This document shows positions 35,954-45,165 of a stretch of DNA of 64,000 nucleotides, piece after piece (position 1 is the first letter of the stretch; each line of letters starts with the position of its first letter). Made by a program: the position numbers and the translations under genes. Where the stretch lies: assembly GCF_900107755.1 (NCBI RefSeq), contig NZ_FNQR01000004.1, forward strand, positions 62,001 to 126,000, given 5' to 3'. The notes below the pieces were generated by a model that was not told the origin of the DNA, searched no databases, and was given only the letters and a program-made list of their open reading frames with translations. Source of the stretch: Thalassobacillus cyri. GTDB taxonomy: Bacteria; Bacillota; Bacilli; Bacillales; Halobacillaceae.

Positions 35954-37171
35954 ATGTTGAACGAAGGTGTATTTAAAGGGGTCAAAGTACTGGAATTTAC
36001 ACACTGGCTATCAGCCCCCTATTGCGGAAATATATTATCAGACCTTGGTGCAGAAATAATTAAAGTAGAATCTCCGGCTGGAGATCAAGTAAGGAAGTCC
36101 GGCTCTTATTTCAAAGACGGTGAAAGCTTCCTTTACGTAGCGTATAATCATGGCAAAAAAGGCCTTTCGATCAATTTGAAGGAAGAGGAAGGTTATGAAG
36201 CCATATTAAAGTTGGTCATAGATGCAGATGTCATTATAGAAAATTTTCGTCCTGGTACAATGGATAAGCTGGGATTAGGGTATGAGAAATTAAAATCGAT
36301 TAATTCTAGACTGATCTACCTCAGCATTTCAGCATTTGGGTATGATCCTAAATATGCCAAGCGACCTGGCATGGACCCTATCATTCAAGGGATGGGGGCA
36401 GTGATGAGTATGACGGCAGCGGATGAAAATTCCCCTCCTATCCTTCCTGGTGTGCCGATAGCAGATAACACGACAGCTTTTATTGGCTTTGGAGCAATTT
36501 CTGCAGCATTATACGAGCGGGAAAAAAGTAATTTGGGACAGAAAATAAATATTAATCTGATTGATATGATGGTTTTGAATCTGTCTACCCGATTTGGCCA
36601 GTATATCGCCACCGGCGAAAACCCAAAACCGATGGGAAACCAGCATTCTCAGGTAGTCCCTTACCAGGCTTTCCCGACGAAAGATGGCTGGATCATGGCC
36701 GGGGCGCAAGCCGACCATGCATGGGAACCCTTTTGCCGTGCGATTGAGAGAGAAGATTTACTGATTGAAAAATATGATACCAATCACAAACGCGTCAACC
36801 ATCGTTCTGAGTTAGCAGCTATTTTAGATGAAGTGTTCCAGAAGAAAACCACAGAAGAATGGTGTGAGAGATTCGAAGAAAGAAATGTTCTCCATGGGCC
36901 GGTTTGGGGAATCGATGAACTCGTGAACAGTGATTTGATCAAAGGCCATGAAGTGATCGCAAATAGTAAACATTCGAAATTGGGAGATGTACCGGTCATT
37001 AAGACACCTATCCATTTCTCAAGATCGGAAGTGAAAGTGCAATCTTCTTCCAATCTATTAGGTGAACATACTCGGGAAATTTTAGAGGGTATTGGTTACA
37101 GCAATAACGAAATTGATAAATTAGTAGAAAATGGAGTGGTTTCTTCCTATGAGCGAACTGTTACTGGATAA
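35954..37171 (+). CDS. CaiB/BaiF (class III) CoA-transferase
   Basis: A 405-residue enzyme. VLEFTHWLSAPYCGNILSDLGAEIIKVE and GLSINLKEEEG at the N-terminus, VIIENFRPGTMDKLGLGY and the catalytic aspartate in KRPGMDPIIQGMG identify the family, which moves CoA between an acyl-CoA and a free carboxylate. The preceding binding protein and the following hydratase suggest activation of an imported organic acid. GGGAGGAAA precedes ATG 35954, and its end overlaps the hydratase by 23 bases. Confidence 0.92.
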   Translation: MLNEGVFKGVKVLEFTHWLSAPYCGNILSDLGAEIIKVESPAGDQVRKSGSYFKDGESFLYVAYNHGKKGLSINLKEEEGYEAILKLVIDADVIIENFRPGTMDKLGLGYEKLKSINSRLIYLSISAFGYDPKYAKRPGMDPIIQGMGAVMSMTAADENSPPILPGVPIADNTTAFIGFGAISAALYEREKSNLGQKININLIDMMVLNLSTRFGQYIATGENPKPMGNQHSQVVPYQAFPTKDGWIMAGAQADHAWEPFCRAIEREDLLIEKYDTNHKRVNHRSELAAILDEVFQKKTTEEWCERFEERNVLHGPVWGIDELVNSDLIKGHEVIANSKHSKLGDVPVIKTPIHFSRSEVKVQSSSNLLGEHTREILEGIGYSNNEIDKLVENGVVSSYERTVTG

Positions 37172-37949
37172 AAGAGGTTCGATTGCCTATATCATTCTGA
37201 ACCGACCTGATAAGTTAAATGCCTTCAGTAAAGAAATGATCGATTTATGGATTGCGGCATTGACGGAGATCAAAGATGACCCTGAGATAAGAGTCGGTGT
37301 GCTGACAGGGGCGGGGCGTGCCTTCTGTGCTGGCGGCGATGTAAAGTCTATGATTGCCGGGGAAGGTTTCATAGGAAAAACGAATGAAGAGGACGATGAT
37401 TTTATCAGCACCCCGCTTCATGTAAAAAACAGCCTTTGGAAGAACATCCAGCGAATCCCGCTTTTAATGGATGAAATTGATAAGCCTATGATTGCAATGA
37501 TCAACGGACACGCCATGGGAGCGGGACTGGATATGGCGCTTATGTGTGATATAAGGATCTGTTCGGAAAAGGCAAAACTTGGAGAAGCATATATCCATGC
37601 AGGTATCGTTCCTGGAGATGGGGGCGGTTATTACCTCCCAAGAATCATTGGGATGGATAAAGCATTGGAAATGTTATGGAGTGGAGAAGTAAAGACTGCC
37701 AAGGAAGCCAAAGAGATGAACCTAGTGACCCATGTTGTCCCGCATGAGGAACTGGAAGACTTCACTCTAGATTACGTCGAGAAGTTGATTAATGGGCCGC
37801 AAGAAGTTATCCAGATGATGAAAAGGGTCGTTAAAGAAGGGATGAGCATGTCCCTTCGTCAATCCCTGGATTATGTTTCCTCACAGATGGCCCTCAGTGT
37901 GTTTCATGAGGATCACCAAAAGGCAATAGAAAAAATGAAAAGAAAATAA
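37149..37949 (+). CDS. Enoyl-CoA hydratase/isomerase family protein
   Basis: A crotonase-fold protein of 266 residues. AYIILNRPDKLNAFSKEM, the oxyanion-hole segments GAGRAFCAGGDVKSM and GHAMGAGLDMALMCDIRI, and GIVPGDGGGYYLPRIIG are visible. The PGDGGG loop, with aspartate where many hydratases have alanine, suggests an isomerase or a hydratase on an unusual acyl-CoA. ATG 37149 is preceded by GGAGTGG; ATG 37131 is in frame but without a binding site. Coupled to the CoA-transferase by overlap. Confidence 0.9.
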   Translation: MSELLLDKRGSIAYIILNRPDKLNAFSKEMIDLWIAALTEIKDDPEIRVGVLTGAGRAFCAGGDVKSMIAGEGFIGKTNEEDDDFISTPLHVKNSLWKNIQRIPLLMDEIDKPMIAMINGHAMGAGLDMALMCDIRICSEKAKLGEAYIHAGIVPGDGGGYYLPRIIGMDKALEMLWSGEVKTAKEAKEMNLVTHVVPHEELEDFTLDYVEKLINGPQEVIQMMKRVVKEGMSMSLRQSLDYVSSQMALSVFHEDHQKAIEKMKRK

Positions 37950-37963
37950 TAGTTTTAATTCCG

Positions 37964-37996
37964 CAGCCTTATACTTCCTGATTATAAGGCTGTTTT
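37964..37996 (+). terminator. Terminator after the CoA-transferase/hydratase unit
   Basis: CAGCCTTATA pairs with TATAAGGCTG across a 9-base loop, followed by TTTT. Confidence 0.87.
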
Positions 37997-38096
37997 GCTT
38001 ATTACAAGTAACTAAATGACTTTCATTTAGGAATCCTTTCATGACGAAGAGCAGGAAACAGTATACAATGATAAAAAAGATATCGGAGGTTTTCAG

Positions 38097-39359
38097 GTGC
38101 AGACAACATTACTGTATGGCAAAGAAGGACTGACGGTAGAATTACCGGAACACTCGTTTTTAGTAGAACCAAAAAACCTAGCAGGAGTTAAAGATGAAGA
38201 CAAAGCGATTCGCAAGGCCCTGGCAAATCCGATTGACACTCCGCCTTTAAGAAATATGGTGAAATCCAGTGATACGGTGGCCATTGTCATCAGTGATATC
38301 ACCAGGCCAACCCCTAATCACCTGTTAGTTCCGCGGTTGATTGAAGAACTGAACCATGTTCCCTTAGAGAATTTCGTTATCATCAATGGGACAGGGACAC
38401 ACCGTGATCAAACAATAGAAGAATTTGTCCAAATGCTTGGTGAGTGGGTGGTAGAAAATATCCGTATCGTAAATAATCATTGCCATGATAAAGAGACCCT
38501 CGTAAAGCTTGGGAGAAGTAAATTCGGATGCGATGTATATTTAAATAAAGATTATGTGGAAGCGGATTTTCGAATTGTAACGGGCTTTATTGAACCTCAT
38601 TTTTTTGCCGGATTCTCTGGTGGTCCGAAGGGAATCATGCCTGGTATTGCCGGCATCGAAACGATCATGACTTTTCATAATGCCAGAATGATAGGGAATC
38701 CACGTTCGACATGGGGGAATATGGATGACAACCCCGTGCAGGAAATGACACGGGAAGTCAACCAGATGTGTAAACCGCATTTTATGTTGAACGTGACATT
38801 GAACAGGGAAAAAGAAATTTCGGCTGTATTCGCTGGTGAGCTTTACGAAGCGCATGATAGAGGCTGCAGGTTTGCTAAAGAGCATGCAATGGTCCAGTGC
38901 GAACAACGGTTTGATGTGGTGATTGCTTCAAATTCAGGTTATCCTCTCGATCAAAACCTTTATCAGGCTGTCAAAGGGATGAGTGCCGCTCAAAAAATCG
39001 TAAAAAAAGGAGGTGCCATCATCATAGCTGCTGAGTGTGCGGATGGACTTCCTGACCATGGAAACTACTCGAAAATATTTGAAATGGCAAAAACTCCTCA
39101 GTCATTACTGGACATGATCAATGATCCCGATTTTAAAATGTTTGACCAGTGGCAGGTGCAAAAGCAGGCAGTAACACAAGTGTGGGCGGATGTGTATGTT
39201 TACTCAAAGCTTCCAAATGAACAGGTGAAACAGGCCATGCTGACACCAACACAGGATATAGATGCAACATTAAAAGACTTAAAAAATACTTATGGAGAAA
39301 ATATGAGTGTTGCCGTCTTGCCATTAGGACCTTTAACTATTCCTTATGTTGATGAATAA
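38097..39359 (+). CDS. larA: Nickel-pincer-dependent lactate racemase family protein
   Basis: A 420-residue LarA homologue. Catalytic and cofactor residues are recognisable: histidine in NGTGTHRDQT (like His108), histidine and the cofactor-bound lysine in EPHFFAGFSGGPKGIMPG (His174, Lys184) and a nickel-ligand histidine in MTFHNARM (His200). It racemises lactate or a related alpha-hydroxy acid through a transient hydride on the nickel pincer nucleotide. GTG 38097 has GGAGG 7 bases upstream. It is first in a cluster with all three cofactor biosynthesis genes and a nickel transporter. Confidence 0.94.
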   Translation: MQTTLLYGKEGLTVELPEHSFLVEPKNLAGVKDEDKAIRKALANPIDTPPLRNMVKSSDTVAIVISDITRPTPNHLLVPRLIEELNHVPLENFVIINGTGTHRDQTIEEFVQMLGEWVVENIRIVNNHCHDKETLVKLGRSKFGCDVYLNKDYVEADFRIVTGFIEPHFFAGFSGGPKGIMPGIAGIETIMTFHNARMIGNPRSTWGNMDDNPVQEMTREVNQMCKPHFMLNVTLNREKEISAVFAGELYEAHDRGCRFAKEHAMVQCEQRFDVVIASNSGYPLDQNLYQAVKGMSAAQKIVKKGGAIIIAAECADGLPDHGNYSKIFEMAKTPQSLLDMINDPDFKMFDQWQVQKQAVTQVWADVYVYSKLPNEQVKQAMLTPTQDIDATLKDLKNTYGENMSVAVLPLGPLTIPYVDE

Positions 39360-39448
39360 TGGAAAAACGATGGCAGAAATTGTCGGAATAGTGTTAATAT
39401 AGAGTAAATAATCATTAGAATTTAAAAAGGAAATAGAGGAGGGTTTCA

Positions 39449-40264
39449 TTGTTAAATCATAAGTTAGAAAAGTTGGAAGAGATTCTTAAAGACATGCAAA
39501 CGGTTGTGATTGCATTTTCTGGTGGAGTCGATAGTACCTTTTTGTTGAAAGTAGCTCTTGATACACTCGGAAGAGAAAATGTACTGGCAGTGACAGCGGA
39601 TAGTGAAACCTATCCACTTGAAGAACTCCAGGAAGCAAAACAACTTGCAGCACAGCTTGACGCCAGGCATGAAGTAATCGAAACTTCTGAACTGAATATA
39701 CCGGGGTATTCAGAGAATACGGCTAACCGCTGCTATTTCTGCAAGAAAAGCCTTTTTGAACATCTTATACCGATTATGAAAGAGCAAGGTTATAAAAATA
39801 TTGCATTTGGATTAATTGCGGATGACCTTGGAGAGCATAGGCCAGGCACCAAAGCAGCAAGGGAATACAATGTCCGGGGGCCTTTGCAGGAAGCTGATCT
39901 GTACAAAAATGAGATCCGGGAATTATCTCAGCAGATGGGGTTACGAACTTGGGATAAACCTTCCTTTGCTTGTCTCTCTTCCAGGATTACATACGGAGAA
40001 GAGATAACGATCGAGAAACTGAGGAGAATAGATAAATCCGAACAAGTAGTCAGGTCTACAGGGATTCGACAGGTACGCGTTCGTACACATGGAGAAATCG
40101 CCAGAATTGAAGTTGAACCACAGGATATGCCTGTTTTGCTTCAGCACCATAGTGAGATTACCGCTAAATTGCAAGAATTCGGCTATACGTACGTTACGAT
40201 GGATTTATCCGGCTATAAAAGTGGCAGCATGAACAAAACCCTACAACAGGCAGTGAAGCAATAG
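39449..40264 (+). CDS. larE: LarE, sulphur transferase for nickel-pincer cofactor
   Basis: A 271-residue PP-loop ATPase: AFSGGVDSTFLLKVALD binds ATP, and ASFACLSSRITYGEE (with the cysteine in ACLSSR) matches the position of the sacrificial cysteine of LarE that donates sulphur to the nicotinate-derived precursor. Two further cysteines in RCYFCKKSLF are typical of the family. TTG 39449 follows GAGGAGGG. The nickel transporter gene starts 2 bases after its stop. Confidence 0.93.
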   Translation: MLNHKLEKLEEILKDMQTVVIAFSGGVDSTFLLKVALDTLGRENVLAVTADSETYPLEELQEAKQLAAQLDARHEVIETSELNIPGYSENTANRCYFCKKSLFEHLIPIMKEQGYKNIAFGLIADDLGEHRPGTKAAREYNVRGPLQEADLYKNEIRELSQQMGLRTWDKPSFACLSSRITYGEEITIEKLRRIDKSEQVVRSTGIRQVRVRTHGEIARIEVEPQDMPVLLQHHSEITAKLQEFGYTYVTMDLSGYKSGSMNKTLQQAVKQ

Positions 40265-40266
40265 CT

Positions 40267-40902
40267 ATGGAAAGTCTATTCGCGATACTTGGGTTCGGCT
40301 TTCTGCTTGGTATCAAACATGCTTTGGAGCCGGATCATGTTGTAGCTGTTTCGACTATCGTCGGAAAAAATAAATCTCCATGGCACTCGGGATTCTTAGG
40401 TGTATTTTGGGGGATTGGCCATACCCTGACTTTAATATTCATCTTTTTAGTTTTGCATTTCACCCAAACCAGTATTTCAGGAACCTGGGAAAAGACGTTT
40501 GAATTAGGTGTTGGGATCATGCTGGTTTATTTAGGGGTTTCTACGTTTTTTCCAGCAAAAAATCATACTCCTAAGAAAAGTGGAAACACGGCAGGAAATT
40601 TGTTTTTTAAATCTATGTTTATCGGACAGATCCATGGACTTGCAGGGAGTGCGGCGATGACTCTCCTGGTTGTTTCCATGGTCGATTCACTCCAGGGTGC
40701 GCTTCTCTATATCGGCACATTCGGAACTGGAACAATTTTAGGAATGCTCTTATTCACATTTGTCCTTAGTATTCCGTTTCTTTTCGCTGTAAATAAGAAC
40801 CGGATCAACTTTTTTCTTACAAAAGCGACTGCTATTTTAAGTATTGGTTATGGACTCTATTATATTTATATGGTGGGTTTCATAGATGGATTATTTACAT
40901 AA
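40267..40902 (+). CDS. NicO/UreH-family nickel transporter
   Basis: A 211-residue membrane protein with six hydrophobic segments. LGIKHALEPDHVVAVSTIVG near the N-terminus is the HX4DH nickel/cobalt permease motif, repeated in spirit by IGHTLTLIF. It sits 2 bases after larE and before larB, so it very probably supplies the Ni(II) that LarC inserts. It lacks the histidine-rich loop of RcnA, so export is less likely. Confidence 0.9.
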   Translation: MESLFAILGFGFLLGIKHALEPDHVVAVSTIVGKNKSPWHSGFLGVFWGIGHTLTLIFIFLVLHFTQTSISGTWEKTFELGVGIMLVYLGVSTFFPAKNHTPKKSGNTAGNLFFKSMFIGQIHGLAGSAAMTLLVVSMVDSLQGALLYIGTFGTGTILGMLLFTFVLSIPFLFAVNKNRINFFLTKATAILSIGYGLYYIYMVGFIDGLFT

Positions 40903-40926
40903 ATAAAAAGACAGAAGGTGAACCAG

Positions 40927-41622
40927 ATGAAGAAATTCGAAGATTTAGGTTTCTGTAAAGTAGACACTGATCGCGAACAGCGGACAGGCTACCCTGAAGT
41001 AATTTATGGAGAAGGAAAGTCAGCAGACCATATTTCTCAAATAATGAGCCGGTTGATCGACCACCATGAAAAAGTGATGGTCACCCGTTTATCTAAAGAG
41101 AAAGCGTTATCATTGCAAGAAACGTTTCCACAAGTGAAATATGATGAAACGTCACGAATTTTGTTATATGGCGAACCTGCCCGAAGGTATCCAGGGGAAA
41201 TATTAGTGTTGTGTGCAGGTACTTCGGATCTATTTGTTGCAGAAGAAGCTGCACTTACAGCCGAATGGATGGGCTGTAAAGTGAAAAGGGTTTATGATGT
41301 CGGGGTTGCTGGTATCGACCGTTTACTTGCTCATCGAGAAGAAATCACCAAGGCAAGTGTGTTGATTGTAGTCGCCGGAATGGAAGGGGCTCTTCCGAGT
41401 GTTGTAGGGGGGATGGTCAAAAGGCCGGTAATTGCTGTCCCGACTTCCGTCGGTTATGGGGCGCATTTGGAAGGGCTGACTCCGCTTCTTTCGATGCTTA
41501 CATCCTGCGCTTCTGGAATGAGTGTCGTAAATATTGATAACGGCTTTGGAGCTGCGTATCAGGCTGCGTTAATTTTACAGCTTGCCTCAGAGGGGGGAGA
41601 AAATGAAAAACCTTTACCTTGA
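40927..41622 (+). CDS. larB: LarB, pyridinium-3,5-biscarboxylic acid mononucleotide synthase
   Basis: A 231-residue protein: an N-terminal extension and a C-terminal PurE-like carboxylase domain (VLCAGTSDLFVAEEAALTAE, MEGALPSVVGGMV and AVPTSVGYGAHLEGL). LarB carboxylates nicotinate adenine dinucleotide in the first step of nickel-pincer cofactor synthesis. ATG 40927 has AGAAGGTG 7 bases upstream; a GTG at 40918 lies inside that site. Its end overlaps larC by 20 bases. Confidence 0.94.
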   Translation: MKKFEDLGFCKVDTDREQRTGYPEVIYGEGKSADHISQIMSRLIDHHEKVMVTRLSKEKALSLQETFPQVKYDETSRILLYGEPARRYPGEILVLCAGTSDLFVAEEAALTAEWMGCKVKRVYDVGVAGIDRLLAHREEITKASVLIVVAGMEGALPSVVGGMVKRPVIAVPTSVGYGAHLEGLTPLLSMLTSCASGMSVVNIDNGFGAAYQAALILQLASEGGENEKPLP

Positions 41623-42859
41623 ATGCCAGTCCGGCATTTCTGGAGATATGACCTTGTCCGCGCTAATCGACTTAGGCGCAGATATGGATTACATTGCATC
41701 TCAATTAAAAAAACTGCCCATTGATCCATTTACCATGGACGTAAAACAGGCAGATAAACAGGGGATTTCTTCTAAACAGTTAGTACTTCAATTTGATGAA
41801 GTTGCTCTTGCTCATGAGCATGTGCATACGGAAGCTTCTTCTGTTCATAGCCATTCTCATGATCATCATTCCACCCATCATCATGACCATCCTCACCGCC
41901 ATGCTTCAACGATCTTACGGATGATTGAAGAAAGTGACTTGCCTGAGCGAGTGAAACAAAGAAGCCTTTCTGTCTTTGAAGTGATCGCCAGGGCGGAAGG
42001 GAAAATACATGGAATGGATCCTTCTGAAGTGCATTTCCATGAAGTAGGTGCCATGGACTCCATTATCGATGTCATCGGTGTAAGTCTCGCCTTAGAAAAT
42101 TTAGAAGTCGATAAAATAATCGCTTCACCAGTTCCGACAGGTTATGGAAAACTAATGATGGCACATGGGCTGTATCCAATTCCTGCTCCTGCTACGGCAG
42201 AAATACTTAAAGGGGTGCCTTTAGCTGACTTCCAGGTGGAAGGTGAACTGACGACTCCTACCGGGGCCGGCTTTATAAAAGCTTTAGTAAGTGATTTTGG
42301 TCCCCTGCCTGCGATGCGTATAGAAAAAATCGGATACGGAGCAGGGAAGAAGGATTTTAACCATCCCAATGTATTAAGAGCGGTACTTTTTGAAGCAGAA
42401 GATCGTGCTAACGTGGAGTCAATTACCGTACTCGAATGTCACATCGATGATATGGCGGGAGAGGCAATGGGGTATTTAATGGAAAAAGCGCTGGCTAAGG
42501 GGGCTTTGGATTTATACTATACGCCGATAACCATGAAAAAAAGCCGGCCTGGTATATTGATTACATTGTTATGCAAGCCAGAAGACGCTTTAAGATTTGA
42601 AGATTTATTATTAAAGGAAACCAGTACCTTTGGAGTACGTAAGTCAAAATGGGAGAGGAACATATTGGATCGGCGTTTTCAAGAGGTGGATACCCCTTAT
42701 GGCACAGTAAGTGTGAAAATCGGATACAAACACGGAGACATTTATAAAATCACTCCAGAATATGAAGATATTAAAGAGATTTCCATCAAGCATCATGTTC
42801 CTTTTAATAAGGTGTATAAATTAGTGGAACAGATAGCAGCAGAACAAATAATGAACTAG
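41603..42859 (+). CDS. larC: LarC, nickel insertase for the pincer cofactor (single chain)
   Basis: A 418-residue protein containing both parts that Lactiplantibacillus makes as LarC1 and a frameshifted LarC2. The N-terminus (YLECQSGISGDMTLSALIDLG), the metal-site region VHFHEVGAMDSIIDVIG, TPTGAGFIKALV, and the C-terminal CTP-binding half (ECHIDDMAGEAMGYLMEKA, MKKSRPGILITLLCKPED) are all in one frame. A histidine-rich loop at about residues 73-101 (HSHSHDHHSTHHHDHPHRH) probably stores or delivers nickel. ATG 41603 has AGGGGGGAG upstream. Confidence 0.95.
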   Translation: MKNLYLECQSGISGDMTLSALIDLGADMDYIASQLKKLPIDPFTMDVKQADKQGISSKQLVLQFDEVALAHEHVHTEASSVHSHSHDHHSTHHHDHPHRHASTILRMIEESDLPERVKQRSLSVFEVIARAEGKIHGMDPSEVHFHEVGAMDSIIDVIGVSLALENLEVDKIIASPVPTGYGKLMMAHGLYPIPAPATAEILKGVPLADFQVEGELTTPTGAGFIKALVSDFGPLPAMRIEKIGYGAGKKDFNHPNVLRAVLFEAEDRANVESITVLECHIDDMAGEAMGYLMEKALAKGALDLYYTPITMKKSRPGILITLLCKPEDALRFEDLLLKETSTFGVRKSKWERNILDRRFQEVDTPYGTVSVKIGYKHGDIYKITPEYEDIKEISIKHHVPFNKVYKLVEQIAAEQIMN

Positions 42860-42891
42860 TCGAAATAAGAATAATAATTATAATCACAAAC

Positions 42892-42918
42892 AGGAAGCTG
42901 AAATTTATACAGCTTCCT
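42892..42918 (+). terminator. Hairpin ending the lar operon
   Basis: AGGAAGCTG pairs with CAGCTTCCT across 9 bases; only a short T-rich tail follows, so it is a modest terminator. Confidence 0.65.
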
Positions 42919-43011
42919 ATTTGCATTTCTGGTTTAATCTCGATAAGACCTAACTTAAAGGAGTCAGAAAAATCTTGCAATTCACTTACCTAACTGCTAT
43001 GATTCTTTTTA

Positions 43012-43037
43012 GAAACCGTTTTCCTAAATCGTTTTCC
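43012..43037 (+). promoter_or_regulatory. Tandem LacI-type operator half-palindromes
   Basis: GAAACCGTTTTCC and AAATCGTTTTCC follow each other in the leader of the lacI-family gene. The AAACCGTTTT core recurs upstream of tctC at 56315-56324. This suggests autoregulation and control of the transporter operon by the LacI protein. Confidence 0.5.
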
Positions 43038-43083
43038 AAGCTTTCTCCCTTCTTCTTAATCCATGAATCGAGGTGGATTTCCT

Positions 43084-44121
43084 ATGAAAGTGACCATTGG
43101 GGACGTAGCTAAACAAGCTGGCGTTTCTAAAGCAACCGTTTCCCGAATCATTAATTGCAATTATAATCACAACAAAAAAGATACCATCGAACGAGTTTTA
43201 AAGGTGATTCAAGAATTGAATTACCAACCGAATGAACTTGCCAAAAGCCTGAAATCCAGAAAAACAAACGTCTTAGGGGTGTTACTTTCTAATTTGAAAA
43301 ACCCTTTTTGGGTGGATGTTTTGGAAGGGATTGAGGATGCCGCCAGATTGCATGGGTTCAATTTAATGATATGTAATTCAAACGAAGATGCTGATTTGGA
43401 AGAAAAACATATTCGTTCTTTTCAGCTGAAGCAAGTGGATGGCATGATTATTAACCCGACAGTGAAAAATTTCCCCTTATATGAAAAGTTAGTGAATTCC
43501 AAGCTTCCGCTTATTACGGTTAATCGTAGCCTGCCGGGTCTACCGCTCCCAAACATTGTCATGGATAATGTGAGAGGAACCAAACTAGCCATTGATCATT
43601 TTGTAAAACTACGCAAACAAAAGATTGCTATGTTCATTTACTCCCCGTCACAAATAAGCCCGCGTTTAGAGAGAATTACTGGTTATAAACAAGGACATTT
43701 AGATAATAGGATGGATGTTGATTCCAAACTGATTCAGGTAGTAGAGGAGAAACAAGGCGAAGCTTTCAAACAGGCCTGCCAGCTATTATCAACTCCCCAA
43801 CGTCGTCCAGATGCTATTCTTTCGACCAATAATTTAATGACCTTAGAAATTCTTCAAGCTATAAAATCTTCAAACCTTCATGTTCCTGAGGACATTTCCT
43901 TAATTGGTTATGATGAAACATTATGGTCGCCGCATCTTGATCCACCCCTTACAACCATTTACCAGCCTGCATACAAGATGGGTGAGATTGCTGCCAGCAA
44001 AGTAATCCAACTGACCAGAAATCCAGACAGTACTCAAAATGATGTAACGACACTAGATCCCCGCTTGATCATTCGAAAATCTTGTGGTGGGAACCAGCAT
44101 GTTGATCTTTCCAGTGAATAA
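43084..44121 (+). CDS. LacI-family transcriptional regulator
   Basis: A 345-residue regulator: an N-terminal LacI helix-turn-helix (TIGDVAKQAGVSKATVSRII), hinge LAKSLKSRKTNVLGVLLSNL, and a sugar-binding type C-terminal domain with the operator-dimer motif SLIGYDETLWSPHLDPPLTT. I chose ATG 43084 with GAGGTGG upstream; the longer form from 43063 contains that site. It is followed by a D-2-hydroxyacid dehydrogenase, so it is probably a repressor responding to a sugar or sugar acid. Confidence 0.92.
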   Translation: MKVTIGDVAKQAGVSKATVSRIINCNYNHNKKDTIERVLKVIQELNYQPNELAKSLKSRKTNVLGVLLSNLKNPFWVDVLEGIEDAARLHGFNLMICNSNEDADLEEKHIRSFQLKQVDGMIINPTVKNFPLYEKLVNSKLPLITVNRSLPGLPLPNIVMDNVRGTKLAIDHFVKLRKQKIAMFIYSPSQISPRLERITGYKQGHLDNRMDVDSKLIQVVEEKQGEAFKQACQLLSTPQRRPDAILSTNNLMTLEILQAIKSSNLHVPEDISLIGYDETLWSPHLDPPLTTIYQPAYKMGEIAASKVIQLTRNPDSTQNDVTTLDPRLIIRKSCGGNQHVDLSSE

Positions 44122-44154
44122 AAAATTTATAATATAAGAATCGGAGGTAAGTCA

Positions 44155-45117
44155 GTGAAACCAAAGGTGTATATTACCAGGAAGTTGAATGACCGCGTAG
44201 TGAAAAAAATAGAAGAAGCTTGTGAAGTGAAAATGTGGGAAGAAGAAGAGGTGGAAATACCACGGGAAATCTTAATGAAAGAGGCACAAGAAGTCGATGG
44301 CTTGCTTTGTATGCTGACAGAAAATATCGATGACGAGCTGCTTTCATGTACTAGAAACTTAAAAGTTGTCAGTAATATGGCCGTGGGGTATAACAACATT
44401 GATATCACAGCAGCCAAAAATAGAGGCATTACGGTAACAAACACCCCTGGTGTACTGACTGAAACGACAGCTGATTTAACCTTCACCTTGTTAATGGCAA
44501 CAGCAAGAAGAATTGTAGAATCATCTGATTATTTAAGAAAAGGAAAATGGGAAACATGGTCTCCCATGCAACTGACAGGGCAAGACATTCATGGGGCGAC
44601 ACTGGGGATAATCGGAATGGGAAGAATTGGTGAAGCGGTTATAAAGAGGGCAAAAGGATTTGACATGAACATCATATATCATAATCGAAATCGAAAGTAT
44701 GATATAGAGGAAGAGCTGGGAGTTGTTTATGCAGGGCTGGATGAGCTCTTACGTGATTCGGATTTTGCCTGCGTCCTGACCCCTTATACTTCAGAAACGC
44801 ATCACCTTATATCTGAAAGAGAGTTTTCATTGATGAAGGAAACGTCTGTTCTTATTAATACAGCACGAGGAGGAATAGTGGACGAAGAGGCTCTATATCA
44901 TGCACTTAAGAAAAAGGAAATCTGGGCAGCAGGTCTGGATGTGTTTGAGCAGGAGCCCTTACCTTTGGATCACCCCCTTCTAGCTTTGCCTAATGTCGTT
45001 ACGCTTCCTCACATTGGGAGTGCCAGTATTCAAACAAGATTAAAAATGGCTGATCTTGCAGCCGAAAATCTATTACGAGCAGTAACTAAGCAAACACCAG
45101 AGCATGTAGTCGTTTAA
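44155..45117 (+). CDS. D-isomer-specific 2-hydroxyacid dehydrogenase (glyoxylate/hydroxypyruvate reductase type)
   Basis: A 320-residue NAD(P)-dependent enzyme. The Rossmann motif LGIIGMGRIGEAVIKRA, the arginine in NTARGGIVDEEAL, the glutamate of GLDVFEQEPLPLDHP and the catalytic histidine in LPHIGSASIQTR complete the family signature. The GrhB-like features suit glyoxylate, hydroxypyruvate or 2-keto-sugar acids. GTG 44155 follows GGAGGT. It sits in the LacI transcription unit, ahead of a permease. Confidence 0.93.
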   Translation: MKPKVYITRKLNDRVVKKIEEACEVKMWEEEEVEIPREILMKEAQEVDGLLCMLTENIDDELLSCTRNLKVVSNMAVGYNNIDITAAKNRGITVTNTPGVLTETTADLTFTLLMATARRIVESSDYLRKGKWETWSPMQLTGQDIHGATLGIIGMGRIGEAVIKRAKGFDMNIIYHNRNRKYDIEEELGVVYAGLDELLRDSDFACVLTPYTSETHHLISEREFSLMKETSVLINTARGGIVDEEALYHALKKKEIWAAGLDVFEQEPLPLDHPLLALPNVVTLPHIGSASIQTRLKMADLAAENLLRAVTKQTPEHVVV

Positions 45118-45165
45118 GCAGTATTATTATGTCACATCGATAAAGGGATAAAAGGTGGAGTGAAA

